A stretch of DNA of 64,000 nucleotides from Hippasteria phrygiana (GCA_037893225.1 JAZGUH010000364.1:620001-684000); one strand, 5' to 3'. Positions 1 to 12,493 are shown, counted from the stretch's first letter. A program made the numbers and translations. The notes: generated by a model from the sequence alone, not told the origin.

Positions 1-35
1 TTACGGAAAAAGTGAGGACAGGCAAACTAGTGCTT

Positions 36-679
36 ATGCCTAATTTACATTTGCCCCGGGCGCCGTGCGATAAATGGGTCTACGATTTCCCGTACGATTT
101 TTGAGGCATCGTAGGTGGCTACGGGCTAAGGCGTATGTGTTCACATTATGTACGAGCATCGTGTGATTTCTCGTACGGGCCTTCGGGGGCAGGCCGGGGC
201 AAAGCCGTACAGAGGCTGCGCGGAGATGGTGCGGCCGCTGTGGGGTTGCCGCGGGATGACTGCTCAATATCCGTGCGATTTCACGGGTACTGCACGGGCA
301 GCGAGCGGCAACCTTGCGATAGCTGTGCGAGGGCCGTGCGATTGTCCCAAGACCCTACAATCTCCGTACGATTTTTTTTGGCCCCAATGTCCACCTAAAA
401 TCTTGCGTTTTCTGCACGATCAGCGCGCGGCCTCCGCGCGGTGCCCGTGCGGGGATTGTGCAATGCCACCTACGACATGTCTACGGGCTACGGGCTTACG
501 ATTTTTTTTAATTTGTATAACTTCTCGCTAAACAAAATCGTAGAGGCCGCGGCGCCCGTGAATCCGTACGAAAATCTCACGGCCGCCTCCTGCCTTCGCA
601 CGGAGGCCGCACGGAAAGGGGGATACGGGCAGGATACGGGCTCCGTAGACCCATCGCAGGCCAAATGTGAATTAGGCAT
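36..679. mobile_element. TIR/foldback element, non-autonomous
   Basis: The ends are inverted copies of each other. The left end reads ATGCCTAATTTACATTTG and the right end, reverse-complemented, reads ATGCCTAATTCACATTTG; a second matching block (TGGGTCTACG) lies about 45 bases further in on both sides. The interior is GC-rich and repeats short words such as CGTACGAT and CCGTGCGAT, as subterminal repeats of foldback transposons do. No clear target-site duplication is visible and no transposase is encoded. Family unknown. Confidence 0.6.
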
Positions 680-804
680 TAGTCTATGGGGATGGGTTAT
701 ATTAAAGGGATCAATGGAAAGTCATCACGTGTATAAAAAACAAAAATACATGTATTGGCAAGTTACGGACTCTGCGCAAGTTAGTACGCCTACCCTTCAA
801 AAGT

Positions 805-896
805 GGGGGGGGGGGGGGGGGGGGGGGGGGATGATTACATTGGTCATCCCCCAGGTCAAAAAGTGGGAGGGGGATATATCCCCCCCCCCCCCCCCC
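805..896. repeat. poly-G (26) and poly-C (17) runs
   Basis: An uninterrupted run of 26 G (805-830) is followed 49 bases later by 17 C (880-896). The two can pair as a hairpin, and the G run alone can form a quadruplex. Run lengths in such homopolymers are often wrong in assemblies. Confidence 0.9.
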
Positions 897-919
897 ATCC
901 CCCCCGGGATCTCCGCCCA

Positions 920-941
920 TGACGTCATGTAATTACGTCAT
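920..941. promoter_or_regulatory. paired CRE-like palindromes
   Basis: A perfect TGACGTCA (920-927) is followed closely by ATTACGTCAT (932-941). These match CREB/ATF binding-site consensus. No gene start is visible nearby, so a regulatory role is only possible. Confidence 0.35.
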
Positions 942-1544
942 GATATTTGATTGGACGAGAGGTGACACGTGGTATCCGCACATGAAGCGCGGCTTGAATT
1001 TCGCAAAACGTTGCAATTTCGCCATTTTGTTTTCGAGAAGCTGTACTGCATGCAAACTGGGTCATTTTGGTGTCCCTGTTACATCTGACATGTATAAGAT
1101 TTTGCAATTCAGGACACATTCTTTAATGCCTTATACATGTATCTCCAAGAGTGATTGTGTAAAGCAAAGTACCTGCCAAAGTCAATTCTTGATGGGAAAT
1201 TACACAGGTCAGGTGTAACGGACAGCAAAAAATGTCACACCTTGGACCCCTAATTTATAGAATGACCCGACTTGCAAGTGTACGGTATTATGGAAAACTT
1301 TGTCGTCAAAACACTGAAGTCTTGGGGTCTGTCGCAGTATGTATCCTGTTCTAAACCTGACAAGGTATAAGCATGTGTGCCTTTTCAATAACTGATGCAC
1401 TTATTTATGGCAGCTATTCAAAAGGGGAACAATTATGAAAATAAAGATTCAGCTCAGATTTCATTTTTTAAACAGAATTTTTTCCAAAAATTATGTAGCT
1501 TGTTCTTGCTATAAATAGTGTGTGGAATACATGCTTATCTCGTC

Positions 1545-1810
1545 TGACCCGGAAAAATGGGTCAGAATGACCCGGAAAGTGGGGTCAACACACATTGACC
1601 CAAATTCCTGGGTCAGAATGACCCAGAGACGGGTCAGAAAGAATGACCGGATTTACGGGTCAAAAATATTTTGACCCAACTTTCTGGGTCATACTGAGTG
1701 ACCCGGAGCGAGGGTCAATTTGTTTGACCCAACATTCCGGGTCATTCTGACCCAGAAAGGGTTGGGTCATTCCAGTCAGATCTGACCCGTTCCGGGTCAG
1801 ATCTGACCAG
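1545..1810. repeat. dense GGGTCA/TGACCC hexamer cluster
   Basis: About two dozen GGGTCA or TGACCC hexamers occur in both orientations within 270 bases. Three form 15-bp palindromes with a 3-base spacer: 1559-1573, 1610-1624 and 1739-1753. A further palindrome has 12-bp arms (CAGATCTGACCC) at about 1778-1806. It may be a degenerate foldback repeat or a nuclear-receptor-like site cluster; see findings. Confidence 0.75.
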
Positions 1811-2038
1811 GGACTTTTTAGAGTGCAGTATTACATTACATGTGGACCTTTTATAAAGAATATGCACGGCAATTTCAGTGATTTTACTTTTGGGATTTGC
1901 TTTCTTTAACTGGTAAGCGGGTACCCATGCTTTTTTCAGGTACCCGATTCCCATAATATTCATAAATGCACTTCCCTAACCACTACCTTATACAAGCTGC
2001 TATGATCCTCAATTTTTTTTTTCTGGTTGCCTCAATAT

Positions 2039-2598
2039 CAGTGTTGTAGGTCTCGAGACCGGTCTCAAGACCAGTTTTTCCTGGTCTCGGTATCGGTACC
2101 CTGTGGTCTCAGTACCCCGTGGTCTCGGTATTTTGCTGGTCTCGGTATCGAGAGCACTAATATTTTATACAAACAGCACATGTGCAGAATCGATTACAGC
2201 ACGCTCGACTCGACTCGAGATGTATAATTGTGCAGTATATGACAACTTCTTGTTTACAGAATCGATTACAGTATGCTCTACTCGACTAAAGATTTATAAA
2301 CGTGCAGTACATGACATGATGACAACCTTGTTTCTTTGCCGTGTACGCGTGCCCAAACGTACATGTAGCGCATTAGCTTCATGTATGGGAAGTTGGGAAC
2401 GACATGCTCAAATACACGAACTACGTGTACATGTATTACGATCAGCGGCGTGTACTCTATACCGCGTAAAGCCATCGCGGTCGTTTCTACAGCTGGACAT
2501 TGTTTTTTTTCTTTTATTATGTAAATGACATACAAGGTCTCGAGGTCTCGGTCTCGGGCCATTAGGTCTCGGACTTCGGGGTCTCGACTACAACACTG
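2039..2598. mobile_element. non-autonomous hAT transposon with 8-bp TSD
   Basis: The right TIR, read inward, is CAGTGTTGTAGTCGAGACC; the left is CAGTGTTGTAGGTCTCGAGACC. Both are flanked by the exact 8-bp duplication CTCAATAT (2031-2038 and 2599-2606). CAGTG ends plus an 8-bp duplication are diagnostic of hAT. The ends are packed with GGTCTC/GAGACC subterminal repeats, and the centre holds two diverged tandem copies of a ~70-bp block (about 2184-2250 and 2256-2320). At 560 bp it has no transposase. Confidence 0.9.
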
Positions 2599-3011
2599 CT
2601 CAATATGTTCATTCTATGATTGGTAGCTCTGTGCTAAATTTGGTGCTTTTATTACAAAATACACGTTGTTGCGAATATTTTGCTACATTGCCCCACTAAG
2701 GCAAAGTCACGGCCACTGAAATGAAAAGAAAGACGTTGTTTCATCCTGAAAATGTAGTTTTATTTGTTTGTCATGAATTATTTTCTGAAAGTCTCCTAAA
2801 GCTGAAAACAAGTTGAAATGTACTATCATTATTCCATCAAACATGTCAAATGTATGGCCAGCTGTGGCTTAAAGTAACATTTGGACATTTGAGTACATGT
2901 ATGCATTTTTATAATTGCCAAACACTCAAGGCACACAGGGGGTGCATAATTTGATTTGTTCACGGTTCATTAAATGTCCGGCAGTGCCACATGATTGTTC
3001 TCCCTCACTAT

Positions 3012-3421
3012 TAGGGCTGTCCATGTTCTAATAATTTAGTATTCGAATATTTGAAACTACACTTGGCCGAATATTTGAAACTCGCTGATCAAGTTTTACA
3101 CACGCCAGCCGAAGCTACCATCCTCGCTGACCAAAAGTTGTATACAAAGTGCGCAAGTTAAAATTTGCATGTGGCGATGGATATTATGGTGTTTGCAGTA
3201 GGGACTTTTACACAGCTGAAAGCAAGGGACGAATAAACATGTAAAAAGTTACCCTTGAAAAAAAAAAAGTGGTATCTAACAATAGAAATGCAACTTTGCG
3301 ATTAAAACAACAGTCCTGTGTGCAAGTGCAGAGTTTTATTTTTTTCGAATATTGAAACCGGCTAAAAGCTATTCGAATATTAGGTTGATGATCGAATATT
3401 CGGTACAATCGCACTGCCCTA
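3012..3421. mobile_element. hAT MITE with 8-bp TSD
   Basis: The left end starts TAGGGCTGTCC and the right end reverse-complemented starts TAGGGCAGTGCG. Both are flanked by the exact duplication CTCACTAT (3004-3011 and 3422-3429). The ends carry several ATTCGAATATT words, a known style of hAT subterminal repeat. 410 bp, no coding capacity. Confidence 0.88.
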
Positions 3422-3429
3422 CTCACTAT

Positions 3430-5189
3430 CGGTGCTTTTCATCAAATTTTATTTTTTCTTCTAACATTTCTTCTAATAGTAACATGCTTAATTTTAACAG
3501 AAAAAAAAGAGAAATCTTAATTCCTACATGTACATGTTACATCTTTAATTCCTTTTCTTTTTTGCCAATCATATGTCTAAGAAACACATACATGTACATG
3601 TACACACAAGAAAACCAAGCCTTACAATGCCAAATGATTTCCCATTTTTCTTTTTTAAGATAACATCCTGTCAAAAGAAACTTGTCACATTTGTGGCAGA
3701 TAGTTTAAAGGTAATATACAACATTTGCAAACATCAAAAACCGAATTATGAAATTCCTTACTTGACTTAAGTAAATAATAATCTCAAGCATCCCGTTAAA
3801 TCATAGCACCTAGTTCGCTGACATTTCCAAGAAAAGTGTAATTTTTGTATCAATTTACAGCGATTGTTGGCCGACAATCATTGGAAATAGTCTAGTTCCC
3901 AACCTTATAATTCCCTGACATCTATAAATTGCTGTTTTTCCTGAAGTAGGGTCAGGGAACCAGACAGCAAGTACAGCATTCTTTCCCTTCATTTTCTGTT
4001 TTCCCAACATCTATGCACACAAAATTTCAAACAGGTCAGTGTTTGCTATAAAATACTAACCCCAAAAATCTGTTTATTTCTGAAAATTACACAAAAAGCT
4101 AATGTTGTCTACTACCTTTAAGATTAGGAAGGGGTGGTTTTTGAATATTTGTTATTGGAGATGTGTGTGCACTGGGATGCGAGTGTGTGGTTTCCTTCAC
4201 TTTTGATACAGGCCGTACGTGTACATTGTACCTTAATCTACATAAAACTAGAGAATAATGAATATTTCTCTCAGCAATCAACATCCTCTTTGAAAACCAG
4301 TCTCCCCAAACATCTGGAGTTGCTGTTGTACATAAATCAACAATTTGTTTTGGAAAAGTTTGATATGCAACCTCTCAGAATTCCCTAGTGTATGCAACAC
4401 ACAGGTACGTTGTACCTCCTCTTGTAGGAGTACGTATTGTGGTGGTTATCATGACACTGCTTGAATGCCACATGGGAAAAACTTCAGTGAAAGGATATTC
4501 TTAGTGTATGGAAAAGGACAATCCTTTTATGGCATCTCTCTTCATGCTCTAATTTACCAAGGTTGGGGATAAGGTTCTACTGTAAGATGTTTGCTGCTTT
4601 TAAACATTATGTTCCTAATTCAAGAAGATAATTTTGAGTGGTTCATGTGTGTTTCATGTTTTCATTCTTAAACAGAGAGCAGATTTAAAATCCTTGCTAG
4701 GAGGGTAAGTTATTTTACCCCCCTCCACCACAAATACATGAAGTATACATTTACGTCACAGACTGTAATTTGTTATCAAGTGAGTGTTATGAGAAGTACA
4801 GGAATAATGATTGAATTCTTTCCTTTTTTCAAGAAATTTTTTTTTAGCATGCCACATTTCGCAGATAATTGCTGTCTTGTAGTACATGTATGTACAATGT
4901 ATACTACTCCAGCCTTGAGATCCTTTGCTCCAGCAAGTTGTACTCTTGCTGGCTGGTCATCTTGAATTTGAACATGGATGTGCTTCAGCGAGGTTCTCTG
5001 GATCAACTTGCACAGTATATGGGGAACTGGGCTGATCTGTTCTTGACTTTCCTCAAAGATAGTACAAGATGTATTGTTGCAGCAGTACCCTGTTAAAAAC
5101 AAATTTCAAACCAAATAAAATGAGCTCAACATATACATGTACATTTAAATGTTCCAGGCAGTTGAGGTCTTGAACCACCCACCCCCTGT
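3430..5189. other. AT-rich intergenic, no gene recognised
   Basis: Short TACATGTA-type microsatellite tracts occur (for example 3586-3606 and near 4885). The open frames here are short, lack splice context or recognisable motifs, and overlap each other on both strands. I see no gene. Confidence 0.5.
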
Positions 5190-5280
5190 CACTATGAACA
5201 TCTAACAAAAGAAAACCCACGCAGTCCTTTGTTTGTAACAAAGGACTGCGTGGGTTTTCTTTTGTTAGATGTTCATAGTG
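5190..5280. mobile_element. 91-bp perfect hairpin, CACTA-like ends, TGT TSD
   Basis: Two 44-bp arms are perfect reverse complements around a 3-base centre (TGT). The termini begin CACTATGAAC and are flanked on both sides by TGT. CACTA termini with a 3-bp duplication are the signature of EnSpm/CACTA elements, so this may be a minimal CACTA MITE. The alternative is an inverted duplication made by template switching. Confidence 0.7.
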
Positions 5281-6485
5281 TGTCCCCTCCATTTCCACTA
5301 CTACATGTATTTAGCTAAGTCAGAAAAGCCTTTGTTTCACATGTTATTTTTTGTTTCTATTTCATCCCCGAATCGCAGACTTGGCACACAAATTTTCCAT
5401 GACTCTGAATCCGACTCCAATCATTATGATAAATGACTCAGACTCGACCCTGCGAACTTAGACTCGGAATTGACTGCCTGACTCGTGACTCGAACAAAAC
5501 AAACATATACATAACTTTTTTCCTGATCAAAAAATTACAAATTATTTTGAAAATGATCCATTCCTGAGCAAGCGATACATACATGTAGAGTGCGGCACAG
5601 ATCTGAAACATACAAATGTATGTACATGTACAGCCTACAGCTACAGGCGTGTATGTACAATGTATCTTTTTTTTATGTTGAATAATTTATAAGGACAATT
5701 AAAGCATATACAGGTCGCACGTAGCTCGATCGATTGACTTCAACGGCGTATCCCATGGTTTATTTGACTGTGTACATGCATTTCCAGTTCATTTAAGCGA
5801 GTACAATTATAGAAACATTTAAATATTTACACTTTTATCTCTTTGGTTCTCATTTCTGACGGACCCTACATGTATTTTTGGCTCCCGACCAAAGAGATTA
5901 TTTTTTTATTCCGCTGACCCTGTCTGGAATTTCTTACTAAAAATTAAAGAAACTAGACATATGTCTCTCTAAAGGGGCTGTATCGTCGCGCCATCTTGCG
6001 TTAACGAATCAAATATTGGAGTGCGCCCCCTTGCGCTTCATTTCGGTTAGGTGCTATTTTTAACCTCCATCCGTTTGAAAGTTGCATGGAATTGGAGGTT
6101 AGCGATATAGAAGTAGAACCTTACGCTGGAGAACCTATGACATGTACATGCCGAAACTCTTGCCAGAGAGGACGACTCGGCACACGGGGTGCTTGTCCAT
6201 GTAATGTGCACAGCAAAACTGCAACGTGTCTTGTCGCTGTGTGGGACAGTTTGCGCTAAATTCTGTACACAAAATCCCACAGGCGGGGTATCCGTAAAAG
6301 GGTCTATGTATTATGGGTACATTCATTTGGATGTATCTTGTTTGTATCTTCCTTGTAAACTTAGGTCGATAAAAAGCTTCAGACGTATTTTGACCAGTCA
6401 CTTCAATAACAAAATTATCATGTTACTAAAAGAGGGGTAGTGGCTGCAGACAGTTCTTTAGCAGCATAAAAGAAATTATGCTTGA
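5281..6485. other. intergenic, ACTCG-rich patch at 5400-5490
   Basis: The patch at about 5400-5490 repeats GACTC/ACTCG words and resembles a decayed transposon end. The rest shows TACATGTA tracts and no recognisable gene. Confidence 0.4.
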
Positions 6486-8860
6486 TGACGTCATCATAAG
6501 GTCACACATTTTGCACATTTATTTTTAAATATTTTTTTCACAAGTATATGACCTACCAAACCTCTTACAAAAATAATTTTGAAATTAGCATGTTCTGATG
6601 GCTTAAAGGTTAAAAAACAACTTTAAAATACTTAAAAATCGTATGATGACATCATGACGTCACATCAATTTTCATCGCCAACGTGTTGTGCAGCGAGATT
6701 TTATGAACACCGAAATATGTGTGTAAAAACAAAATGATAAGGATTAGTGGCTGTGTTTTTTGCAAACAGAGCACGATGGCCAAGGTAAATATGGGGCAAG
6801 GCAAAACTGGCTGTGAAAACAGATTGGGAGTTTGGGATCGTGCAATCAGAAATTCACAAATACCAGTGTTACATTTTTTTACTGTTTTTTGAATTTAGAA
6901 CCTTGCTCAACAAGTTGCATATAATTTATTGCATCAGTATAACTCAAATGGCACAAAAACTCTCATTAAATATACCGTGGTGGCCATATTAAACATGGCG
7001 GCCATCTTAAAAAAAATTGCAAAAAATAGAAAAAAAGTAAAGCCCTGCCTCCTCCTTTTTTTGAAAAAGTCCGGACGAGAAAATTTCATTTTTTTTTACT
7101 TGGCCTTAGTAGTGGTTGTGGTCACCATTTTCGTAATGTACATACATTGTACATGTACTGTACAATGTACATACACGTTTTATATACATGTACATTGCTC
7201 TACTTTCTAGCACTAATTAACATTAGGCAAATCCATGAAAATTTTAAGTTGTTTCAATTCTTTTAAATATTACCTGTATATCACTAAAATAAGAAATAAA
7301 ATGAAGGCCAATAGTAGTCATGTTAGGTTAACCCTATTATGGATTTTTGTTGATTTATTTTGGAGGACATTTTCAGTTAAAGGTTGTGACCATATTGCTC
7401 AATTGCTAATTATTTAATTGAAAATTTGAGCCTAATGTATTGTTTTTATTAATTTGTTATGAACATAAAAATAATATTTTGAGTCATTTAAAATAGTAAC
7501 AATTAACAGACACCAATTATTATAAAAATTAAATGATTAAAACTATAAAAACAAATTAAAGCCAGTCACAGCACTGACAGAAAATTGGGCAAATAGCGCC
7601 GCCAATGCTGGTTCGCGTGAATCTGCCTACTAACGTGCTATAGTTCCATGTGTCTGTATGTGATTTAGCTATTTACTATCTTTCTTCTGTTTTGAGGCAG
7701 TCTTTTTACTGATGGTAGCTGATCTTAGTGCCACAGCCATTGTACATCTTATAATATATCATCTTTTTTTTTTTTAAGTGGGTGGATCGGATGGCTCTAA
7801 GGGGAGGAGGGCATTATTAATTAACACTTATTTTCAAAAGCTAACAAATATTTAGCCCTACATCAGCGGTTCATCAGTATCATAATACCAAACAACTTTT
7901 CTCTGCAAAATAATATTAAATGTCATGGAAATTGTCTTGCAATGGAAAGTCCTGGAAAAGTCATGGCATTTGGTTTTCAGATTTCTGTGGGAACCCCAAC
8001 TTTGACTTTCAATGATGGTCATCACATGTCACGTGACGCCATCTTAAAGGGGCATTTTTCGAAGCCATATATCTACGGAAGTACAAGTCCGATTAAGTTG
8101 AAACGCATGTTACAAATAAAAATTTATGCGACGTCATGATGACGTCATCATATGATTTTGTAGTATTTTTTTAGTTTTAGTTCATCAACAGTACATGCTA
8201 ATTTCGAAATTCTTTTTAATAGGTCCGATACATATTAATGCAAAAAATGTGACGTCATAATGACATCACAAATGTGCTTTTTAAAACACATAAGGGTAGG
8301 TTGGATAGTCGTGAAAATTGGTGGGTACATGTAGGTGTAGATACTGTCACTAGCATGCAAAATCGGAAGTGACGTCATCGGCTGATTTTCTATGATTCTT
8401 TTAATTTTTGGAATTTAAATCTCACAAAATTTTACAGTCATTGTTCGAATTTTCCCGAATCTTGACACAAGCTAAGACCACGTTGCAAATGTTTGCTTTC
8501 ACGGGTTCCGTCGTGATTACGTCATCATTGGTCACATGACGTCTTCTCAAAGGAGTACACTTTAAGATCCTATATTTACAGAACCGTAGGTCCAATTTTG
8601 TTCAATCTTGGCATGCTGTAGGCCGGCATGTGTTACAGATTAAAATTGATGTGACGTCATGATAACGTTATACGATTTTATAGTAACTTTTAAACCTTTA
8701 AGTCATATCTCTCATCAATAGAACATGCTAATTTCGTAATTCTTTTTGTAATAGGTTTTTAGGTAATATGGGTACTTACTAAATATTAATGTGAAAAATG
8801 TTTGACGTCGTGATGACGTAATCTTAGTCACCAACTGCAAGTATGCTTACATTGTATGAC
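6486..8860. repeat. diverged ~530-bp repeats rich in TGACGTCA
   Basis: Perfect TGACGTCA octamers occur at 6486-6493, 6655-6662, 8140-8147, 8250-8257, 8370-8377 and 8652-8659, with near matches around 8517 and 8805. The segment 8025-8215 is repeated in diverged form at 8535-8760: both run from a CACATG(T)ACG block through the palindrome to an ACATGCTAATTTCG block. The AT-rich interval 6700-8000 between the two palindrome groups shows no gene. Confidence 0.6.
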
Positions 8861-9107
8861 GACCATGAATATAAAACAAAATTTTTGTAATCCCATCCCC
8901 GACATCATAAAATTACCAAAAGAAAAACCTAAAACAGCCCTGCAGTTGTCCACAAACACCAAACCTCTAGTTTGTTAAATTTTTAACTCTCAGTGTGAAC
9001 ATGCTAGCGGTTTGTTTACGCGAAGAATTTAACTTTTAAGTTAAAAAAATCAGACAGACGATGATGTAGGAAAGTATATCGCGTGCATATATCGACTACT
9101 ACATACA

Positions 9108-9134
9108 TGTAGATGTAGATGTAGATGTAGATCA
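9108..9134 (+). repeat. ATGTAG microsatellite
   Basis: About four tandem copies of the hexamer ATGTAG follow a TACATGTA word. Confidence 0.8.
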
Positions 9135-9287
9135 GCCAGGCACCACACAAATCGCACAAACATACATAAAGTACATGTATACATATTATGTACACCTTAA
9201 AATAATAAATCATACATGAAAACGGTATGTACACACCTATAGAATGTATGTATGCGAGTAGAGGGAAATCTATGCAAATGTGGCGGT

Positions 9288-9476
9288 GGGGGCCAGGTGG
9301 CGGTGGGGCCAAGTGGAGGTGAGGTGGGGCCAAGTGGAGGTGAGGTGGGGCCAAGTGGAGGTGAGGTGGGGCCAAGTGGAGGTGGTGGGGCCAAGTGGTG
9401 GAGGTGATGGGGCCAAGTGGAGGTGATGGGGCCAAGTGGAGGTGATGGGGCCAAGTGGAGGTGATGGGGCCAAGTC
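9288..9476 (+). repeat. ~20-bp GGGGCCAAGTGGAGGTGA minisatellite
   Basis: About nine tandem copies of GGGGCCAAGTGGAGGTGA with small length variants (addition of T, TGG or GG). The array is open in all three minus-strand frames as Pro/Leu-rich repeats, which is a consequence of the repeat and not evidence of protein. The flanking 8860-9280 and 9480-9930 stretches hold no recognisable gene. Confidence 0.9.
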
Positions 9477-9935
9477 ATGCAAGTGGAGATGGCGCGAAGT
9501 GACCGACAAGCTTTGCTGTAAATATGCAGCAATACCAATGAAGTGTTGTTTATTTACACTTGCAGAGAATCTACTGTTCTACACAAATGTCATAATTTAA
9601 CAACTCGCCAATCAGAACCGAAGAAATGTGGGTTTCCAAAAGCCATGTTAAATTTTAGCCTGTAGAGCAACAGCATACTGCGCATGAGTAAATGCGATTT
9701 CACTGCACAGTATCCTTGCGAATATCGCATCGATTCATGCACACGACCAATCACGGTGATCGCTGCACAGCTGTCGCATCAATGCGAAATTTTGAAGGAA
9801 GTCCCGATCCCTGTCATGAACCGCAAAAGAGACCAATGCGATTTGGTGACAGGGATACACATCGATGCGATTTCATCGCATGGGACCCGTGTTTCTAATG
9901 GTCGTGTGAAACGGGCTATGGGTGGTTAAGCCTTA

Positions 9936-9990
9936 CCCATTTTTGTGGCAGGATATCCTTACAGTGAGGATATCCTGCCACAAAAATGGG
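9936..9990. repeat. perfect 24-bp-arm hairpin
   Basis: The 24-bp arm beginning CCCATTTTTGTGGCAGGATA is repeated in perfect inverse after a 7-base spacer. No flanking duplication is visible, so template-switch inverted duplication is as likely as a MITE. Confidence 0.85.
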
Positions 9991-10738
9991 ACTGGTACAT
10001 GTAGAGGGGAACCAGGGAAGGAGTCGATACATTAAGTAATTTGCCAAGTTTAACCTCTTTCTACATCCAATATTCTATATTCTAGAACATTGCCTACCAA
10101 AACGTTTGATAAATTTCTCAGGTTTCGAGGAAGAACAGAGGATTATCCTCAGGCTCAAGAATACATGCATGTTTATGGACAGACATTTCATTTTAAAGTG
10201 TTGGGAAGGAGTAATGAAATACATAAATCATCCTAAATTGTGTTCCTAATGTAAAGCTACATGTACACGAATGTATCCATTGAGGGATTGCCACTACTGG
10301 CCAATAGTAGGTTAAACCTCTACACAAGGTACAAGTATTTTTGTAAAGTTCTACACTGGGTGTACATTCAGATGATGTTCATAACAAGGACAAACATTTG
10401 TCACAAAATTTCTGTATGTTATGAACATTGATCAAGTCACATCTTAATTTCATAAATACTAAATAGGGTAGAGGTCCCGAATTTCGGCACCATTAGAGTC
10501 AATTATTTTTTGACATAATGGGCAATTCCACGCGAAAGTTGACATAACCCGAAAATTTTCAACTAGAACATTTTGTATTTTTTTCACTTTTGTAGGTGAG
10601 ATTGATACCTAAACCTTATAAAAATGCATTGATATCCCCAACATTTGTTCATTTTTATTATTTCCCGCACATTTGAATATGTACGCATCATGAAACGTCA
10701 ATTTTTTTTTTTATGTAAAAATCTAAATATTTGTTTAA

Positions 10739-10918
10739 CCCTAACCCTCCAGGGTATTTTGGCTAGAAACCCTAACCCTCCAGGGTATTTTGGCTAGAAA
10801 CCCTGCCAGGCGCATCAGATTGCAATTTGCATACTTTGTCACATTGACTTGTGTACAGAGTGCAGCAAGGTCAAGCTGTCACCACAGATGCACTGTGCTT
10901 CGTCTGGCAGGGTTAGGG
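10739..10918. mobile_element. piggyBac-type MITE, TTAA TSD
   Basis: Inverted ends CCCTAACCCTCCAG (left) and CCCTAACCCTGCCAG (right) lie immediately inside TTAA on both sides (10735-10738 and 10919-10922). TTAA targets and CCC-starting TIRs are the hallmark of piggyBac. The first ~38 bp of the left end is duplicated in tandem. No transposase in 180 bp. The neighbouring CCCTAAC...GTTAGGG pair at about 11561-11629 may be an older relative whose TTAA has decayed. Confidence 0.82.
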
Positions 10919-10922
10919 TTAA

Positions 10923-11694
10923 TGTTTTATTATTTATCAAAGCGAACATTTTTTTTTAAATTTATTATATGCAAAATAGTACTTTCTATAGATACCTTCT
11001 ATAAAAGATTGGGGGGGGGGGGGAAATGTGATTTCTATTTGCTTAAGTATGCTGCACTGCCTGCACATGAATGTATTTTACAGGTTTTTTTTCCCACGGC
11101 ACCATGTAACGTCCGTAACATTTTGGTCCTCTAAAATAGAATCCAATGAATATTTTTTTATATACTACATACATGTATGCTAGTTTTTGATGGGTAACTT
11201 TATCTAGTATGAAAATTTAAAATCCAATAATTAGAACTAAGCTAATGAGTGTTACAGACGTTACAAAATTTTGTAAGGGACGTTACGCATTTTACAATGG
11301 ACAAGTACATGTACATGGTAATAAATATACACACCCCTATTTTAAAAATAAAAAGTCCCTTATGCACATGTGTAGAACTAGGTCATTTGTGTATAAATTG
11401 TATCAATTGTATGCCTTTTGACAGGAATGTTAAAGGTAGTGTACATGATTGGTCATGTTGGTCATTGTTGCAATTTTCAGGTATGGGCGGATTTTGGGGT
11501 TAGTATTTTATAGGAAATATCATTCCACTGATCGACCTGTTCAAAGTTTTGCGTTGTTAAAACCCTAACTCCCTAGGGTGTGTGGAAAATCATATTTAAA
11601 ATGGAGGATTCAGGACTGTTAGGGTTAGAGGGCGAAACAAAACGAGAGAAAAACGGCGCTCGTTTTTAACCGTCGGGCGGATGATAGCCTTTAG
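10923..11694. other. intergenic, poly-G tract
   Basis: Contains a G run near 11012-11023 and the word AACGTCCGTAACA near 11108, which recurs near 12700. No gene recognised. Confidence 0.4.
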
Positions 11695-11798
11695 TCAAGG
11701 CGCCCCCTGCCTAACTGGACGCGTTACACGCCCCGAATGCCAGCATGTCTGGGGCGCGCCACTCCTCTGGGTAGCACGCGCGCCTTGACTAAAGGCTA
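11695..11798. mobile_element. 104-bp TIR MITE
   Basis: Ends TAGCCTTTAGTCAAGGCGC and its inverse GCGCCTTGACTAAAGGCTA form a perfect 19-bp TIR around a GC-rich core. The outer TA could be a Tc1/mariner-type TA target or part of the TIR. Confidence 0.7.
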
Positions 11799-12493
11799 CA
11801 GGGAAGTTTTCAAACGATTTCAAGCTGGAAATCGTTAGAAAACGATATAAATGTCCACTTTGCTTGACGACAGCACACCCGGTGCCATCATTTCACAGAA
11901 TGATTGAGACTACTATTAACTTAGTCTAGTAAGGTATTTCGTAATAATTAAGTTTTAAAAAAATTGGAGGATTACTAATCGTGTACACTACATTTAAAGA
12001 CTCATGTGTTATTAGGCAGGCAGCTAAAGAAATGCTTGCACACAGAAAGGTAAATTAATTTGATAGTTTTCATCAATATATTTGTCTTCAAACATGTCAA
12101 ACATTTTGCTATTTTTAGTATACTATAACAAATCAACTAATATTACTACATTATCCAACTTATAGTTCATAAAAATCCCAAATATTCATTTGCAGTAAAG
12201 GGAGATGTTCTTGTCTACATACATGTACATGTACTCATGGTACTAGCTGTATGCATCCTATGAAGTGCATATAGGCCTGTACTAAAACTAATTAAAACCT
12301 CAGTGTGTATACATGTGCCGATTCAATTCTACATTTTCTTCATTGCTTTTTCAGTTCTTCAAAAATGATTCCCCAACAATTAAAAGATGCAATGCATGTT
12401 CATACATGTACATCATGTACAATATAGCATGAGATAATAAAAATCAAAAAATGTAATAATTATTCTATGTTCTACATTATCCATATTATTTCA

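Noticed and set aside
441..932. Long frame with Gly and Pro runs
   Set aside because: Translation of the poly-G/poly-C tracts and the foldback element.
9016..9538. Pro/Leu-rich minus-strand frames (PPLGPTS repeats)
   Set aside because: All three frames stay open only because the 20-bp minisatellite lacks stops; no start context or domain.
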